Position numbers and translations under genes: made by a program. A model generated the notes under the pieces. It ran no database searches and was not told the origin of the DNA. It saw nothing but the letters and a program-made list of their open reading frames with translations. Source: Allosaccharopolyspora coralli (GTDB lineage: Bacteria; Actinomycetota; Actinomycetes; Mycobacteriales; Pseudonocardiaceae). From it: DNA of 64,000 nt. Location: assembly GCF_009664835.1 (NCBI RefSeq), contig NZ_CP045929.1:3286001-3350000 (forward strand), read 5' to 3'. Positions 32,642 through 41,240 of the stretch are shown here, in pieces. Within the stretch, counting starts at the first letter, position 1; the number at the start of each line of letters is the position of its first letter.

Positions 32642-34093
32642 TCAGTCGCGGTAGACGGGCTGGGTCTGCGGGTTGAACTCGCGGAACTTGACCTTCTCAG
32701 CCGGGTCCGTTCGCGGGTCGTTCAGCTTGAGGACGTCGAGTCCCTCCTGGATCCCGCTGGAGTAGATGTGGCCGTTGTAGTAGTACGCCGACCACGAACC
32801 GGCGATCTGCAGATCCGAGCTGAACGGTGACCGGTCGAAGTAGGCGATCTCCTGCGGATTCGCCGAATCGGTGAAGTCCCACACCGACACCCCGCCCTGG
32901 TACCAGGCCTGAACCATGATGTCCTTGCCCGGAACGGGAATCAGCGAGCCGTTGTGCGCCACGCAGTTCTCCGAGTCCTCTTGGTTCCGCGGGATCTTGA
33001 AGTACGACGCGAACGACAACTCGTTGTCGGCCGAGAGGTCGTAGATCGCGTCCGCGCCCTTGAGTGGCCCGGTTTCGTCGTTGCAGGTCGCAGCGCCGCC
33101 GCCGCCGAGTTCGTCGGTGAACACGACCTTCGTCCCGGTGTTGTTGAACGTCGCCGAGTGCCAGAACGCGAAGTTCTCGTCGTCGCGAACCTGCTCGACG
33201 ACCCGCGGCTTCTCGCGGTCGGAGATGTCGAAGATCACCCCGTCACCCATGCAGGCGCCCGCGGCGATGTCCTTGGACGGGAACGCCGTGATGTCGTGGC
33301 AGCCGGTGGTCGCGCTGGTGCTCGGCGACCCGGGATTACCGCCGTCCGGGAAGATCACGGGAGCGTCGATGAGCTCCGGCTCGGCCGGGTTGTTGCCCGG
33401 AACCTTGATGATCGAGATCTTGTCGTGCGGCGGCTGACAGTTCGGGAACTCCGCGCTCGGCGCGTACGACGAGACGTAGAGGTAGACGTCGTTGCCCTGC
33501 TTCGCCGGCGCGAGCGTGTGCGTGTGCGAGCCGCAATCGGTGCGGACCGACGACAGGTAGCGCGGCTTCTCCGGGTTGCTGACGTCGAAGATCTTCATGC
33601 CTTCCCAGCCGTTGGGGTCGGCGGCGTCGGTCTCCTCGCTGTCGCACGTGTCGTTCGTGCGCGGGTAGTCGGTGGAGACGAACAACAGTTTGCCCGAGAT
33701 CGACACGTCGCCCTGACCGCCCGGGCAGGCGACCTGGCTGACGACCTTCGGGCTCTCCGGCTTGTTGATGTCGTAGACGACGAAGCCGTCGTAGTTGCCG
33801 ACGAACGCGTGCTTGCCTTGGAAGGCGATGTCCGTGCCGTAGGCGCCGACATTGTTGAACGGTGGCTGCTTGGGCAGGTTCGCCAGGTGCTCGATGTTGT
33901 CGCTGTGGCTGACCTCGCGGTCGACCGACTGCTGGGCGACGACGGGAGAGTTCGACGGTGTCTCGGGCTTCTCGGCGGGTGGTGTCGCCGAGGCCGAGCC
34001 GACGACCACACTCATCACGAGGGCGAACGCGCCCAGGATCGTCGTGGTCACGCGGAATCTTCGCCGACGCTTCGGGGGGCACTGTGGTGTCAC
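32642..34093 (-). CDS. Secreted LVIVD-repeat beta-propeller protein
   Basis: The 483-residue protein has a signal peptide: the basic KRRRRFRVTTT, hydrophobic ILGAFALVMSVVVG, and SASA cleavage region. Six or so repeats of the LVIVD type follow (FVGNYDGFVVYDINKPESPKVVSQV, GMKIFDVSNPEKPRYLSSV, GVIFDISDREKPRVVEQV, GGVSVWDFTDSANPQEIAYF), which build a beta-propeller. Function is unknown; such proteins are extracellular in actinomycetes. GTG 34093 has GGAAGTGAGG upstream. It is divergent from a DUF305 lipoprotein gene, 176 bp apart, a neighbourhood I recall as recurrent, so the two may work together at the cell surface, perhaps in metal handling. Cysteines in the extracellular part probably form disulfides. 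Confidence 0.85.
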   Translation of the reverse strand: MTPQCPPKRRRRFRVTTTILGAFALVMSVVVGSASATPPAEKPETPSNSPVVAQQSVDREVSHSDNIEHLANLPKQPPFNNVGAYGTDIAFQGKHAFVGNYDGFVVYDINKPESPKVVSQVACPGGQGDVSISGKLLFVSTDYPRTNDTCDSEETDAADPNGWEGMKIFDVSNPEKPRYLSSVRTDCGSHTHTLAPAKQGNDVYLYVSSYAPSAEFPNCQPPHDKISIIKVPGNNPAEPELIDAPVIFPDGGNPGSPSTSATTGCHDITAFPSKDIAAGACMGDGVIFDISDREKPRVVEQVRDDENFAFWHSATFNNTGTKVVFTDELGGGGAATCNDETGPLKGADAIYDLSADNELSFASYFKIPRNQEDSENCVAHNGSLIPVPGKDIMVQAWYQGGVSVWDFTDSANPQEIAYFDRSPFSSDLQIAGSWSAYYYNGHIYSSGIQEGLDVLKLNDPRTDPAEKVKFREFNPQTQPVYRD

Positions 34094-34269
34094 GACCGCC
34101 TCACTTCCGTTGTCCGGTTGTACCGCCGCGGCCACGAGTTCCGAGTGTTCCCGGTTGGTGGTACCGCGCGCGGTCCACACGACAGTATGTTGTGCGGGAG
34201 AGCGTGAACCAATAGTCCGAATAGGGCATCGTTGCGCCGGATGTCGGACGGTCGGTGGGAGAGGTGTGA

Positions 34270-34935
34270 ATGGTGCGTGCTCGTGTGAGTGTGGTGACTG
34301 TGCTGGCCGCCGCGGTGCTCGCCGGCTGCGGTGTCGCGGAGCCGGAAGTGGTGAAACCGGGGGCGCCGGGGGACGAGCCGACCGTCGTCACCGGGCCGGA
34401 AGCCGGCGACATCGGCGCGAACAGCGCCCCCGGTCCCGCCGAGACGACTTACGTGCAGATGATGATCCCCCACCACGAGCAGGCGCTGGAGATGACGGCA
34501 CTCGTTCCGGACCGGGTGCGGGATCCGTCGGTGCGCGGTCTCGCCGACCGCATCGACGGAGTGCAGGGACCGGAGATCAAGATGATGCAGTCCTGGCTGA
34601 ACAGGCACAACCGTCCCGACGTTCCCGGTCACTCCGGCCACTCGGGACACGGCGTTGCGCCCGAGTCATCGGACGCGGCGGCGCCCGTCGAAAGTCACTC
34701 GATGCCGGGCATGGCAACACCGGAGCAGATGCGGCAACTCGCCGCCGCCGACGGCGCCCAGTTCGACCGCCTGTTCCTCGAGTTGATGATCCGCCACCAC
34801 GAGGGCGCGGTGCGGATGGCGACCGATTTCCTCAGCAACGGCACGGACGAGCAGGTCGTCGAAATGGCGCAGGACGTGCTCGTCACCCAGACAGACGAGA
34901 TCGCCACCATGCGGGGGATGCTCGCCGAGATCTGA
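34270..34935 (+). CDS. DUF305-domain lipoprotein, His/Met-rich
   Basis: The 221-residue protein has a lipobox LAGC at residues ~16-19 (VVTVLAAAVLAGCG), so it is anchored to the outer face of the membrane. It has two DUF305/ferritin-like repeats: YVQMMIPHHEQALEMTALV and LFLELMIRHHEGAVRMATDFL. Each carries the MI-x-HH-E motif proposed to bind metal, often copper. A linker PGHSGHSGHG and SMPGMATPEQM adds His and Met. It is divergent from the secreted LVIVD protein. A role in periplasmic copper binding is inference from motif content; some relatives lie next to multicopper oxidases, but none is seen here. Confidence 0.88.
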   Translation: MVRARVSVVTVLAAAVLAGCGVAEPEVVKPGAPGDEPTVVTGPEAGDIGANSAPGPAETTYVQMMIPHHEQALEMTALVPDRVRDPSVRGLADRIDGVQGPEIKMMQSWLNRHNRPDVPGHSGHSGHGVAPESSDAAAPVESHSMPGMATPEQMRQLAAADGAQFDRLFLELMIRHHEGAVRMATDFLSNGTDEQVVEMAQDVLVTQTDEIATMRGMLAEI

Positions 34936-35922
34936 TCACTCGCCGCGGAACGCCCGCAGCAGCCGGTCGGCGGCGAGGCTTGCGGTGAGCTCCCCGGCCC
35001 GCACCTGCGTCTGCACCTCGTCGAGGATGTCGGTGACTCGCGGGTTGCGGGTCAGGTCGGCCATGAGGTGCTCGCGCACCAGCGCCCACGTCCAGTCGAT
35101 CTGTTGGCGGCTGCGCTTGTCCGCGAGCTCGCTCGTCTCGGTCAGCGTCGCGCGGTGCTGCTCGACCTGGTCCCACACGTCGGCGAGCCCGGTGCCTTCC
35201 AGCCCCGAGCAGGTCAGCACCGGTGGTTTCCACGACACGCTCGCCGGGGTGAGCATCCGCAGCGCGCTGCGCAGTTCGCGAGCGGCTTTGCGTGCCTCGC
35301 CCTCGTGGGGGCCGTCGGCCTTGTTCACCGCGACGAGATCCGCGATCTCGAGCACGCCCTTCTTGATCCCCTGCAGCTGGTCGCCGGTCCGCGCCAAAGC
35401 CAGCACGAGGAAACAGTCGACCATGTCGGCGACGGTGATCTCGGACTGTCCGACACCGACGGTCTCGACGAGCACGACATCGTGGCCTGCCGCCTCCATG
35501 AGCACCATGGTCTCCCGCGTCGCGCGGGCGACCCCGCCGAGCGTGCCCGCGGTGGGGGAGGGGCGGACGAACGCCGCCGGGTCCGAGGCGAGCGCGCCCA
35601 TCCTCGTCTTGTCGCCGAGAATGCTGCCGCCCGTGCGGCTCGACGACGGATCGACGGCGAGCACAGCGACCCGGTGCCCGCGCCCGGTGAGCATCGAGCC
35701 GAGTCCCTCGATGAACGTCGACTTGCCGACGCCGGGTACTCCGGTGATGCCCACGCGATGCGCGTTGCCGCTGTGCGGCAGCAGCTCCACGAGCAGCTGC
35801 TGTGCCTTGTCCCGATGGTCGGGGTGGGTGGATTCGACGAGCGTGATCGCCCTGGCCAGCACGGTGCGCGAACCGTCGAGCACGCCCTTGGCGTACTCGT
35901 CGACGCTGAGGGTGCGAGGCAT
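34936..35922 (-). CDS. meaB: MeaB, methylmalonyl-CoA mutase-associated GTPase
   Basis: The 328-residue G3E GTPase has Walker A GITGVPGVGKST at residues 58-69, switch AVDPSSSRTGGSILGDKTRM, Walker B VLVETVGVGQSE and NKADG for guanine specificity. MeaB gates adenosylcobalamin transfer and protects methylmalonyl-CoA mutase from inactivation. It is the third gene of mutA-mutB-meaB and starts 8 bp after the mutB stop. It ends at the very base where the convergent DUF305 gene stops (34935/34936), leaving no room for a separate terminator. No motif is missing. Confidence 0.95.
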   Translation of the reverse strand: MPRTLSVDEYAKGVLDGSRTVLARAITLVESTHPDHRDKAQQLLVELLPHSGNAHRVGITGVPGVGKSTFIEGLGSMLTGRGHRVAVLAVDPSSSRTGGSILGDKTRMGALASDPAAFVRPSPTAGTLGGVARATRETMVLMEAAGHDVVLVETVGVGQSEITVADMVDCFLVLALARTGDQLQGIKKGVLEIADLVAVNKADGPHEGEARKAARELRSALRMLTPASVSWKPPVLTCSGLEGTGLADVWDQVEQHRATLTETSELADKRSRQQIDWTWALVREHLMADLTRNPRVTDILDEVQTQVRAGELTASLAADRLLRAFRGE

Positions 35923-35930
35923 CGGCGGAG

Positions 35931-38147
35931 TCAGTTCTCGGCCGCGTCGAGCTTGTCGAGCAGGCCGAGCGCGGCTTCGGCGATGACCGTGCCGGGCGGG
36001 AAGATCGCCGCGGCACCGGCCTCGCGCACCGCGTCGAAGTCGGCGGGCGGGATGACGCCGCCGACGACGACCAGGATGTCCTCCCGGCCGACTTCGCGCA
36101 GTTCCTCGCGCAGCGCGGGCACGAGGGTGAGGTGACCGGCCGCCAGCGAGGACACGCCCACGACGTGCACGTCCGACTCGGCTGCCTGCCGTGCGACCTC
36201 GGCCGGTGTCTGGAACAACGGGCCGACGTCGACGTCGAAGCCGATGTCGGCGAACGCGGTGGCGATGACCTTCTGCCCCCGGTCGTGGCCGTCCTGGCCC
36301 ATCTTCGCGACGAGAATGCGGGGCCTGCGGCCTTCGCCCTGCTCGAACGTCTCCACGCGTTCCCGCGCTCGGTCGATGGCCGCCGAGTCGCCCGCTTCGT
36401 CCCGGTACACCCCGGAAATCGTACGGATCTGCCCGGTGTGCCTGCCGAAGACCTTCTCCATCGCGTCGGAGATCTCCCCGACGGTCGCTTTCGCCCGCGC
36501 GGCGTCCACGGCGAGCGTGAGCAGGTTGTGGTCGAGGTCGCGCGGGCGGTTGTCGTCGAGCGCGGCCTCGGCGGCGGCGGTGAGCTTGCGCAGCGCATCC
36601 TCACATGCCTGCTGATCACGTTCGTCGCGGAGCCGCCGCAGCTTGTCGAGCTGCTGGGCGCGCACGTCGGCGTTGTCGACGCGGAGGACCTCGATCTCCT
36701 CGTCGTCCCCGTCGTGCGGGTACTTGTTGACCCCGATCAGCGGCTGCCTGCCGGAGTCGATGCGGGCCTGGGTGCGGGCGGCGGCTTCCTCGATGCGCAT
36801 CTTCGGGATGCCGGCGTCGATGGCCTGTGCCATGCCGCCCGCGTCCTCGACCTCGGTGATGTGGGCCCAGGCGCGTTCGGCGAGGTCGGCGGTGAGCCGT
36901 TCGATGTAGTGACTGCCGCCCCACGGGTCGATGACCCGCGTGGTCCCCGACTCCTGCTGCAGCACCAGTTGCGTGTTGCGGGCGATGCGCGCGGAGAAGT
37001 CGGTCGGCAGCGCGAGCGCCTCGTCGAGTGCGTTGGTGTGCAACGATTGCGTGTGCCCCTGTGTGGCGGCCATCGCTTCCACACAGGTGCGTGCGACGTT
37101 GTTGTAGGCGTCCTGGGCGGTCAGCGACCAGCCGGAGGTCTGCGAATGGGTGCGCAGCGACAGCGATTTCTCGTTCTCCGGCCCGAACTGCTTGATCAGC
37201 TTCGCCCACAGCAGCCGGGCGGCGCGCAGCTTCGCGACCTCCATCGCGAAGTTCATGCCGATGCCCCAGAAGAACGACAGTCGCGGCGCGAACGCGTCGA
37301 CGTCCAGCCCGGCTTCACGACCCGCGCGTACGTACTCGATGCCGTCGGCCAGCGTGTAGCCCAGCTCCAGGTCGGCCGTGGCCCCGGCTTCCTGGATGTG
37401 ATATCCGGAAATCGAGATGGAGTTGAACTTCGGCATCTTCTGCGAGGTGTAGGAGAAGATGTCGGAGATGATCCGCATCGACGGCTGCGGCGGATAAATG
37501 TAGGTGTTGCGGACCATGAACTCTTTGAGAATGTCGTTCTGGATGGTCCCCGCGAGCTGCTCGGGCGCGACACCTTGTTCCTCGGCGGCGACGATGTAGA
37601 GCGCCAGCACCGGCAGCACCGCGCCGTTCATCGTCATGGACACGCTCATCCGGTCCAACGGGATGCCGTCGAAGAGCTGGCGCATGTCGTAGATCGAGTC
37701 GATCGCCACGCCCGCCATGCCGACGTCGCCGGAGACCCGCGGGTGATCGGAGTCGTAACCGCGGTGGGTGGCCAGGTCGAAGGCGACGGACAGGCCCTTC
37801 TGCCCGGCCGCCAGGTTGCGGCGGTAGAACGCGTTGGAAGCCGCGGCGGTGGAGAATCCCGCGTACTGGCGCACGGTCCACGGCTGGTTGACGTACATCG
37901 TCGGGTACGGCCCGCGCAGGTACGGCGCGATCCCCGGGTACGTCTCGAGGAAGTCCAGCTCGCCGGTGTCGTCACCGGTGTAGAGCGGTTTGACGCCGAC
38001 GCCTTCGGGTGCCTCCCAGGTCAGCGCGTCGGCTTCCTTGCCGGTCGAGTCGAGCACGGCGCGGTTCCACCGCTCGGTGTCGTGGCCGGTGCGCACGGGG
38101 TCGAGCGGTACGGTGGAGAAGTCGGGAACGACGCGGTCGCTGCTCAT
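35931..38147 (-). CDS. mutB: Methylmalonyl-CoA mutase large (catalytic) subunit
   Basis: The protein has 738 residues. The N-terminal TIM barrel begins with [25 protein letters not shown] and [22 protein letters not shown] (substrate Tyr in the loop), with [15 protein letters not shown] and the [10 protein letters not shown]-like [12 protein letters not shown] region. The C-terminal cobalamin-binding domain carries DGHDRG (axial His) near residue 617, then SSLAAGH and VVVGGVIPP. It interconverts (R)-methylmalonyl-CoA and succinyl-CoA using adenosylcobalamin, linking propionate, odd-chain and branched-chain breakdown with the TCA cycle. ATG 38147 overlaps the mutA stop (ATGA), so the heterodimer subunits are translated in step. 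Confidence 0.96.
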   Translation of the reverse strand: MSSDRVVPDFSTVPLDPVRTGHDTERWNRAVLDSTGKEADALTWEAPEGVGVKPLYTGDDTGELDFLETYPGIAPYLRGPYPTMYVNQPWTVRQYAGFSTAAASNAFYRRNLAAGQKGLSVAFDLATHRGYDSDHPRVSGDVGMAGVAIDSIYDMRQLFDGIPLDRMSVSMTMNGAVLPVLALYIVAAEEQGVAPEQLAGTIQNDILKEFMVRNTYIYPPQPSMRIISDIFSYTSQKMPKFNSISISGYHIQEAGATADLELGYTLADGIEYVRAGREAGLDVDAFAPRLSFFWGIGMNFAMEVAKLRAARLLWAKLIKQFGPENEKSLSLRTHSQTSGWSLTAQDAYNNVARTCVEAMAATQGHTQSLHTNALDEALALPTDFSARIARNTQLVLQQESGTTRVIDPWGGSHYIERLTADLAERAWAHITEVEDAGGMAQAIDAGIPKMRIEEAAARTQARIDSGRQPLIGVNKYPHDGDDEEIEVLRVDNADVRAQQLDKLRRLRDERDQQACEDALRKLTAAAEAALDDNRPRDLDHNLLTLAVDAARAKATVGEISDAMEKVFGRHTGQIRTISGVYRDEAGDSAAIDRARERVETFEQGEGRRPRILVAKMGQDGHDRGQKVIATAFADIGFDVDVGPLFQTPAEVARQAAESDVHVVGVSSLAAGHLTLVPALREELREVGREDILVVVGGVIPPADFDAVREAGAAAIFPPGTVIAEAALGLLDKLDAAEN

Positions 38148-40021
38148 CGGGACACTCCCCACGTGCGGTGGATCCGGTGCAGCGCGTCGAGAGCGTCGCA
38201 ACCGGTGTGGATGCTGAAGTCCACTGCGGACGGTGCGTTGTCGGGCGAACCGGCGAACAGGACGAGTTCCGCACCGGCCGCGCGCAGTGCGTCCGCCGTC
38301 TCGGCCGCGCGGTCGGCGTAGACCTTGTCACTTGAGCACAGGACGACCACTCGCGACTCCTGCTCCCGGTAGGCGGCGAGCACCTCGTCGGTGGACTCGG
38401 TCGCTCCCGCTTCGGTGGCGTCGATTCCGCCTGCCGCCACCAGGTTGCGGGTGAACGACGCGCGAGCGGTGTACGAGGCGAGCGGTCCGAGCGTCGCGAG
38501 GAACACCGTAGGGCGCGACGCGGCGGCGTCGGCGGCGTCGCGAAGTGCCTCGTAGTCCGCTGCGTAACGGACCCGGGCAAGGCCGCCGGACGGTGGTTCC
38601 GGAGCCTGTTCCCGTTCGAGCAGCGGTTCGTCGAGGTTGGGGAACTCGCTGATGCCGGTGATCGGGTCCGTGCGGTGCGCGAGCGCCCGACGTCGGCGCT
38701 GCCACGTCGCGTCGAGATCCGTTGCCGCGGAACCGGATTCGAGTGCGGCGTGAAGCCCGCCTGCCGCCTCGACACCCTGGAACGTCTCCCACGCGGCGTG
38801 GGCGAGCTCGTCGGTCAACGACTCGACGTACCAGGAGCCGCCTGCCGGATCGATCACCTGGGCGAGGTGGGACTCGTCCAACAGCAAAGCCTGGGTGTTG
38901 CGCGCGAGGCGGCGGGCGAACGAATCCGGAAGGCCGATCGCGGCATCGAACGGCTGCACGGTCACCGCCTGCGCCCCGCCCACTCCGGCCGCGAACGCCG
39001 CGATCGTCGTGCGCAGCATGTTCACCCACGGGTCGCGGCGGGTCATCATCGCCGACGACGTCACCGCGTGCTGCTGCTGGGCGCGGGCGGACTCGGAGGC
39101 TTCGCTGGCGCGGGTGACCTGTTCCCAGAGGCGACGAGCGGCGCGCAGCTTCGCGATGGTGAGGAACTGGTCGGCGCTGGCGGCGAAGCGGAACTCCAGC
39201 AGGCCCGCGGCCGTGTCCACGTCCAGGCCGGCCTCGGTGAGCAGACGCAGATACGTCGTCCCGGCGGCCAGCGAGTAGGCGAGTTCCTGCGCGTCGGACC
39301 CGCCCGCGTCGTGGTACGGCAGGCCGTCCACGGTGATCGCCCGCAACTGCGGTTGCTGCTCGGCGCAGTGGCGCGCGAGTGCTACGGATGCGGTCGTGTC
39401 GACGTTGACGCCGGTCCTGGCCTGGACGGACAGCGGATCGAGGCCGAGGTTGCCGGTCAGCGCGGCGGCTGGAACGCCCTGCTCGTCGGCCAGTCGCAGC
39501 AGCGCCTCCGCGGCCTGCGGGCCGTCGGCGCCCGCGTCGAGCACGACGCTGACCATGTCGAGGTGGACCTCGGCGAGCGCGTCGCCGAGCGAGTCGACCG
39601 CGAGCCCGGCGCCTCCCAGCTCCAGCCAGATGGAGTTGGCGCCGTTGACCAGGTCGGCGAGGATCTCGCGGTTCGTCACGGCCGCGTCCGGGTGCGCGTG
39701 CCGCACCCGGACCTCCCACCCCTCGGCGACACTGCCCTCGGGTCGGGCGCCGCGCACGTACGGCGCCGCGCCCGGAAGACCGGAGGCGGTCGCGTCTCGG
39801 TTCGTGTAGAGGGGGTGGACGGTGATGCCGTCGTAGGTCTCGGTGGCGAGCACGTCCTCGACGACCTCGGGTGTCGGCGCGTCCTCGGCGAGCAGCTTCG
39901 TCCGGCGCAGCACCTTCTCGACGTGCGCCTGCCACTGCGCGTACGTCGGCGTGGGGAACTCGTCACCGAGGACGAGTCCGGTGCCGCCGCTCACCGTTGA
40001 GAGTCGGTCCTGGGACGCCAT
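38144..40021 (-). CDS. mutA: Methylmalonyl-CoA mutase small subunit
   Basis: The 625-residue paralogue of MutB keeps the barrel blocks ([117 protein letters not shown]). Its C-terminal domain lacks the cobalamin DxHxxG motif, as expected of the non-catalytic partner. It is the first gene of the operon. ATG 40021 is chosen as the start of the conserved protein; the upstream Shine-Dalgarno sequence is weak. It overlaps mutB by 4 bp. No cobalamin riboswitch is recognisable in the ~230 bp upstream, only a perfect 28-bp palindrome. Confidence 0.94.
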   Translation of the reverse strand: MASQDRLSTVSGGTGLVLGDEFPTPTYAQWQAHVEKVLRRTKLLAEDAPTPEVVEDVLATETYDGITVHPLYTNRDATASGLPGAAPYVRGARPEGSVAEGWEVRVRHAHPDAAVTNREILADLVNGANSIWLELGGAGLAVDSLGDALAEVHLDMVSVVLDAGADGPQAAEALLRLADEQGVPAAALTGNLGLDPLSVQARTGVNVDTTASVALARHCAEQQPQLRAITVDGLPYHDAGGSDAQELAYSLAAGTTYLRLLTEAGLDVDTAAGLLEFRFAASADQFLTIAKLRAARRLWEQVTRASEASESARAQQQHAVTSSAMMTRRDPWVNMLRTTIAAFAAGVGGAQAVTVQPFDAAIGLPDSFARRLARNTQALLLDESHLAQVIDPAGGSWYVESLTDELAHAAWETFQGVEAAGGLHAALESGSAATDLDATWQRRRRALAHRTDPITGISEFPNLDEPLLEREQAPEPPSGGLARVRYAADYEALRDAADAAASRPTVFLATLGPLASYTARASFTRNLVAAGGIDATEAGATESTDEVLAAYREQESRVVVLCSSDKVYADRAAETADALRAAGAELVLFAGSPDNAPSAVDFSIHTGCDALDALHRIHRTWGVSR

Positions 40022-40170
40022 GAGTGATGATGGTAGGCCGCGCGTTCGCGCATCGATCCCCCTCGGCAGTGTGACACACCTCGCAGTATCCATCCGAGCA
40101 CCTCAGAAGCTCCCGCACGACAACTTGCACGATTCCGAACCTCCCCCACCAAGCAACCACTTGCTCACCA

Positions 40171-40198
40171 GGTGGCAAATTCGCGCGAATTTGCCACC
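40171..40198. promoter_or_regulatory. Perfect 28-bp palindrome upstream of mutA
   Basis: GGTGGCAAATTCGC followed directly by its exact reverse complement, without a loop. It lies 150 bp before mutA and 52 bp after the stop of the next minus-strand gene. It could be a dimer-binding operator for the mutase operon or a terminator. GGGGAGATGTCCCC, another small dyad, lies close to its right. Confidence 0.7.
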
Positions 40199-40249
40199 CC
40201 GCTGTCCACAGGGAGGGGAGATGTCCCCACCGGGTTGGGGGATGTGGGG

Positions 40250-40453
40250 TCAGGAGGAGCTTCGGGGCGAGTAGAGGTGGTAGGTCCAGCCTGCCTCGGC
40301 GGAGTAGTGGAGCTCGTAGTGCGTCTCGATCTTCGGGCCCTCGTGCAGATGGATGTGCCGGAGCAGCCTGCCGCACACCGCTTCGGAGTCGCGGAGCTCC
40401 TGGACGCGCCCGTCCAGCGGCCCGCCGAGGAAGTGCACCGTGCGCTCGGCCAT
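40250..40453 (-). CDS. Small hypothetical protein, 67 residues
   Basis: The protein begins MAERTVHFLGGPLDGRVQELRDSEAVC and ends GPKIETHYELHYSAEAGWTYHLYSPRSSS. The 'FLGGPLDG' opening followed by a beta-rich body resembles small actinobacterial/phage proteins with the same opening that I know only as hypothetical. ATG 40453 has GAAGGAG at the right distance, which supports a real gene. It is transcribed in the same direction as mutA, 230 bp before it, with a 28-bp palindrome in between. It has one Cys and no membrane helix. No function is proposed. Confidence 0.6.
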   Translation of the reverse strand: MAERTVHFLGGPLDGRVQELRDSEAVCGRLLRHIHLHEGPKIETHYELHYSAEAGWTYHLYSPRSSS

Positions 40454-40546
40454 CGCTGCACTCCTTCGCGCTGCGTACCGGTCGCCTCCATCGTCCTCAC
40501 CACTGCGGTCGCACGCGAACCGCGAGCGGATCATGCCGCGCGGACT

Positions 40547-41083
40547 TCAGGTCGGGAGTTGCTGGCCCTGGGCGTCGATGTAGCGAATCTGCAGCCCGAC
40601 GGCCCCGTCGGGCCGGGGTGTGACGGCGGTGAACAGCGGGATCGGCACCTCCGGATGGCGCAGTACGCGGACCCGCTCGCTCCGCCCGTCCGGGGACGTC
40701 AGCTCGACCAGTTCCGCCCGTTCCGGAACGGTTCCGAAGGTCAGCAGGGATCCGCTTTCCGCGAAGTCCACGGTCTGCGGGCGGAACCCCGGGTCGGTCA
40801 GCGTCGTGCACCCGCGGACGTTCTGCAGTCCGTCGACGTAGGACTGCAAGCACTGCCTGCCTTCCGAGACCTGGGACGTCAGCGACCACGAATGCCCGGA
40901 CTCCCAGCCGTCGGCGACGGTGACCTCGTGGCTCATCGAGATCTCGATCCGCTCACTGCTCGGCAGCCACGCGGCCGGAACCAGGCGGGCACCGAAGAAC
41001 ACGGTCGCGCCCCAGATCGCCAGATACACGACCCCGGCGAGGGCCACGACCGCGAGCGGCCAGCGGATCCACCTCCGCGACAT
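40547..41083 (-). CDS. Membrane-anchored hypothetical protein
   Basis: The 178-residue protein begins MSRRWIRWPLAVVALAGVVYLAIWGATVFFGARLVP, a single N-terminal membrane anchor with positive residues inside. An extracellular beta-rich domain of about 140 residues follows, with two cysteines (QCLQSY and RGCTTL) that could bridge. No lipobox is present. ATG 41083 has GGGGAGG directly upstream; the longer frame overlaps the divergent helicase promoter and is discarded. I recognise no family. It is divergent from the helicase gene, with 157 bp between starts. Confidence 0.6.
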   Translation of the reverse strand: MSRRWIRWPLAVVALAGVVYLAIWGATVFFGARLVPAAWLPSSERIEISMSHEVTVADGWESGHSWSLTSQVSEGRQCLQSYVDGLQNVRGCTTLTDPGFRPQTVDFAESGSLLTFGTVPERAELVELTSPDGRSERVRVLRHPEVPIPLFTAVTPRPDGAVGLQIRYIDAQGQQLPT

Positions 41084-41240
41084 GCCTCCCCGTTCCCCGG
41101 ATTGTGCACCGACCGTGCACGCAGTGCCTCTCCCCGTGACCTTACCGACCGAACGCGGCCTGACTGCGGAGCGCGGATCGCCGTGCCGCGACGGACCCGG
41201 CTGTTCGAGGTCAGAGCTGACCAGGGACGATCGGACGACC

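Noticed and set aside
36132-38321. 729-codon plus-strand frame opposite mutB
   Set aside because: Antisense shadow of methylmalonyl-CoA mutase; no recognisable domain.
40022-40170. Cobalamin riboswitch upstream of mutA
   Set aside because: No B12-box-like conserved sequence seen; only a palindrome further upstream.
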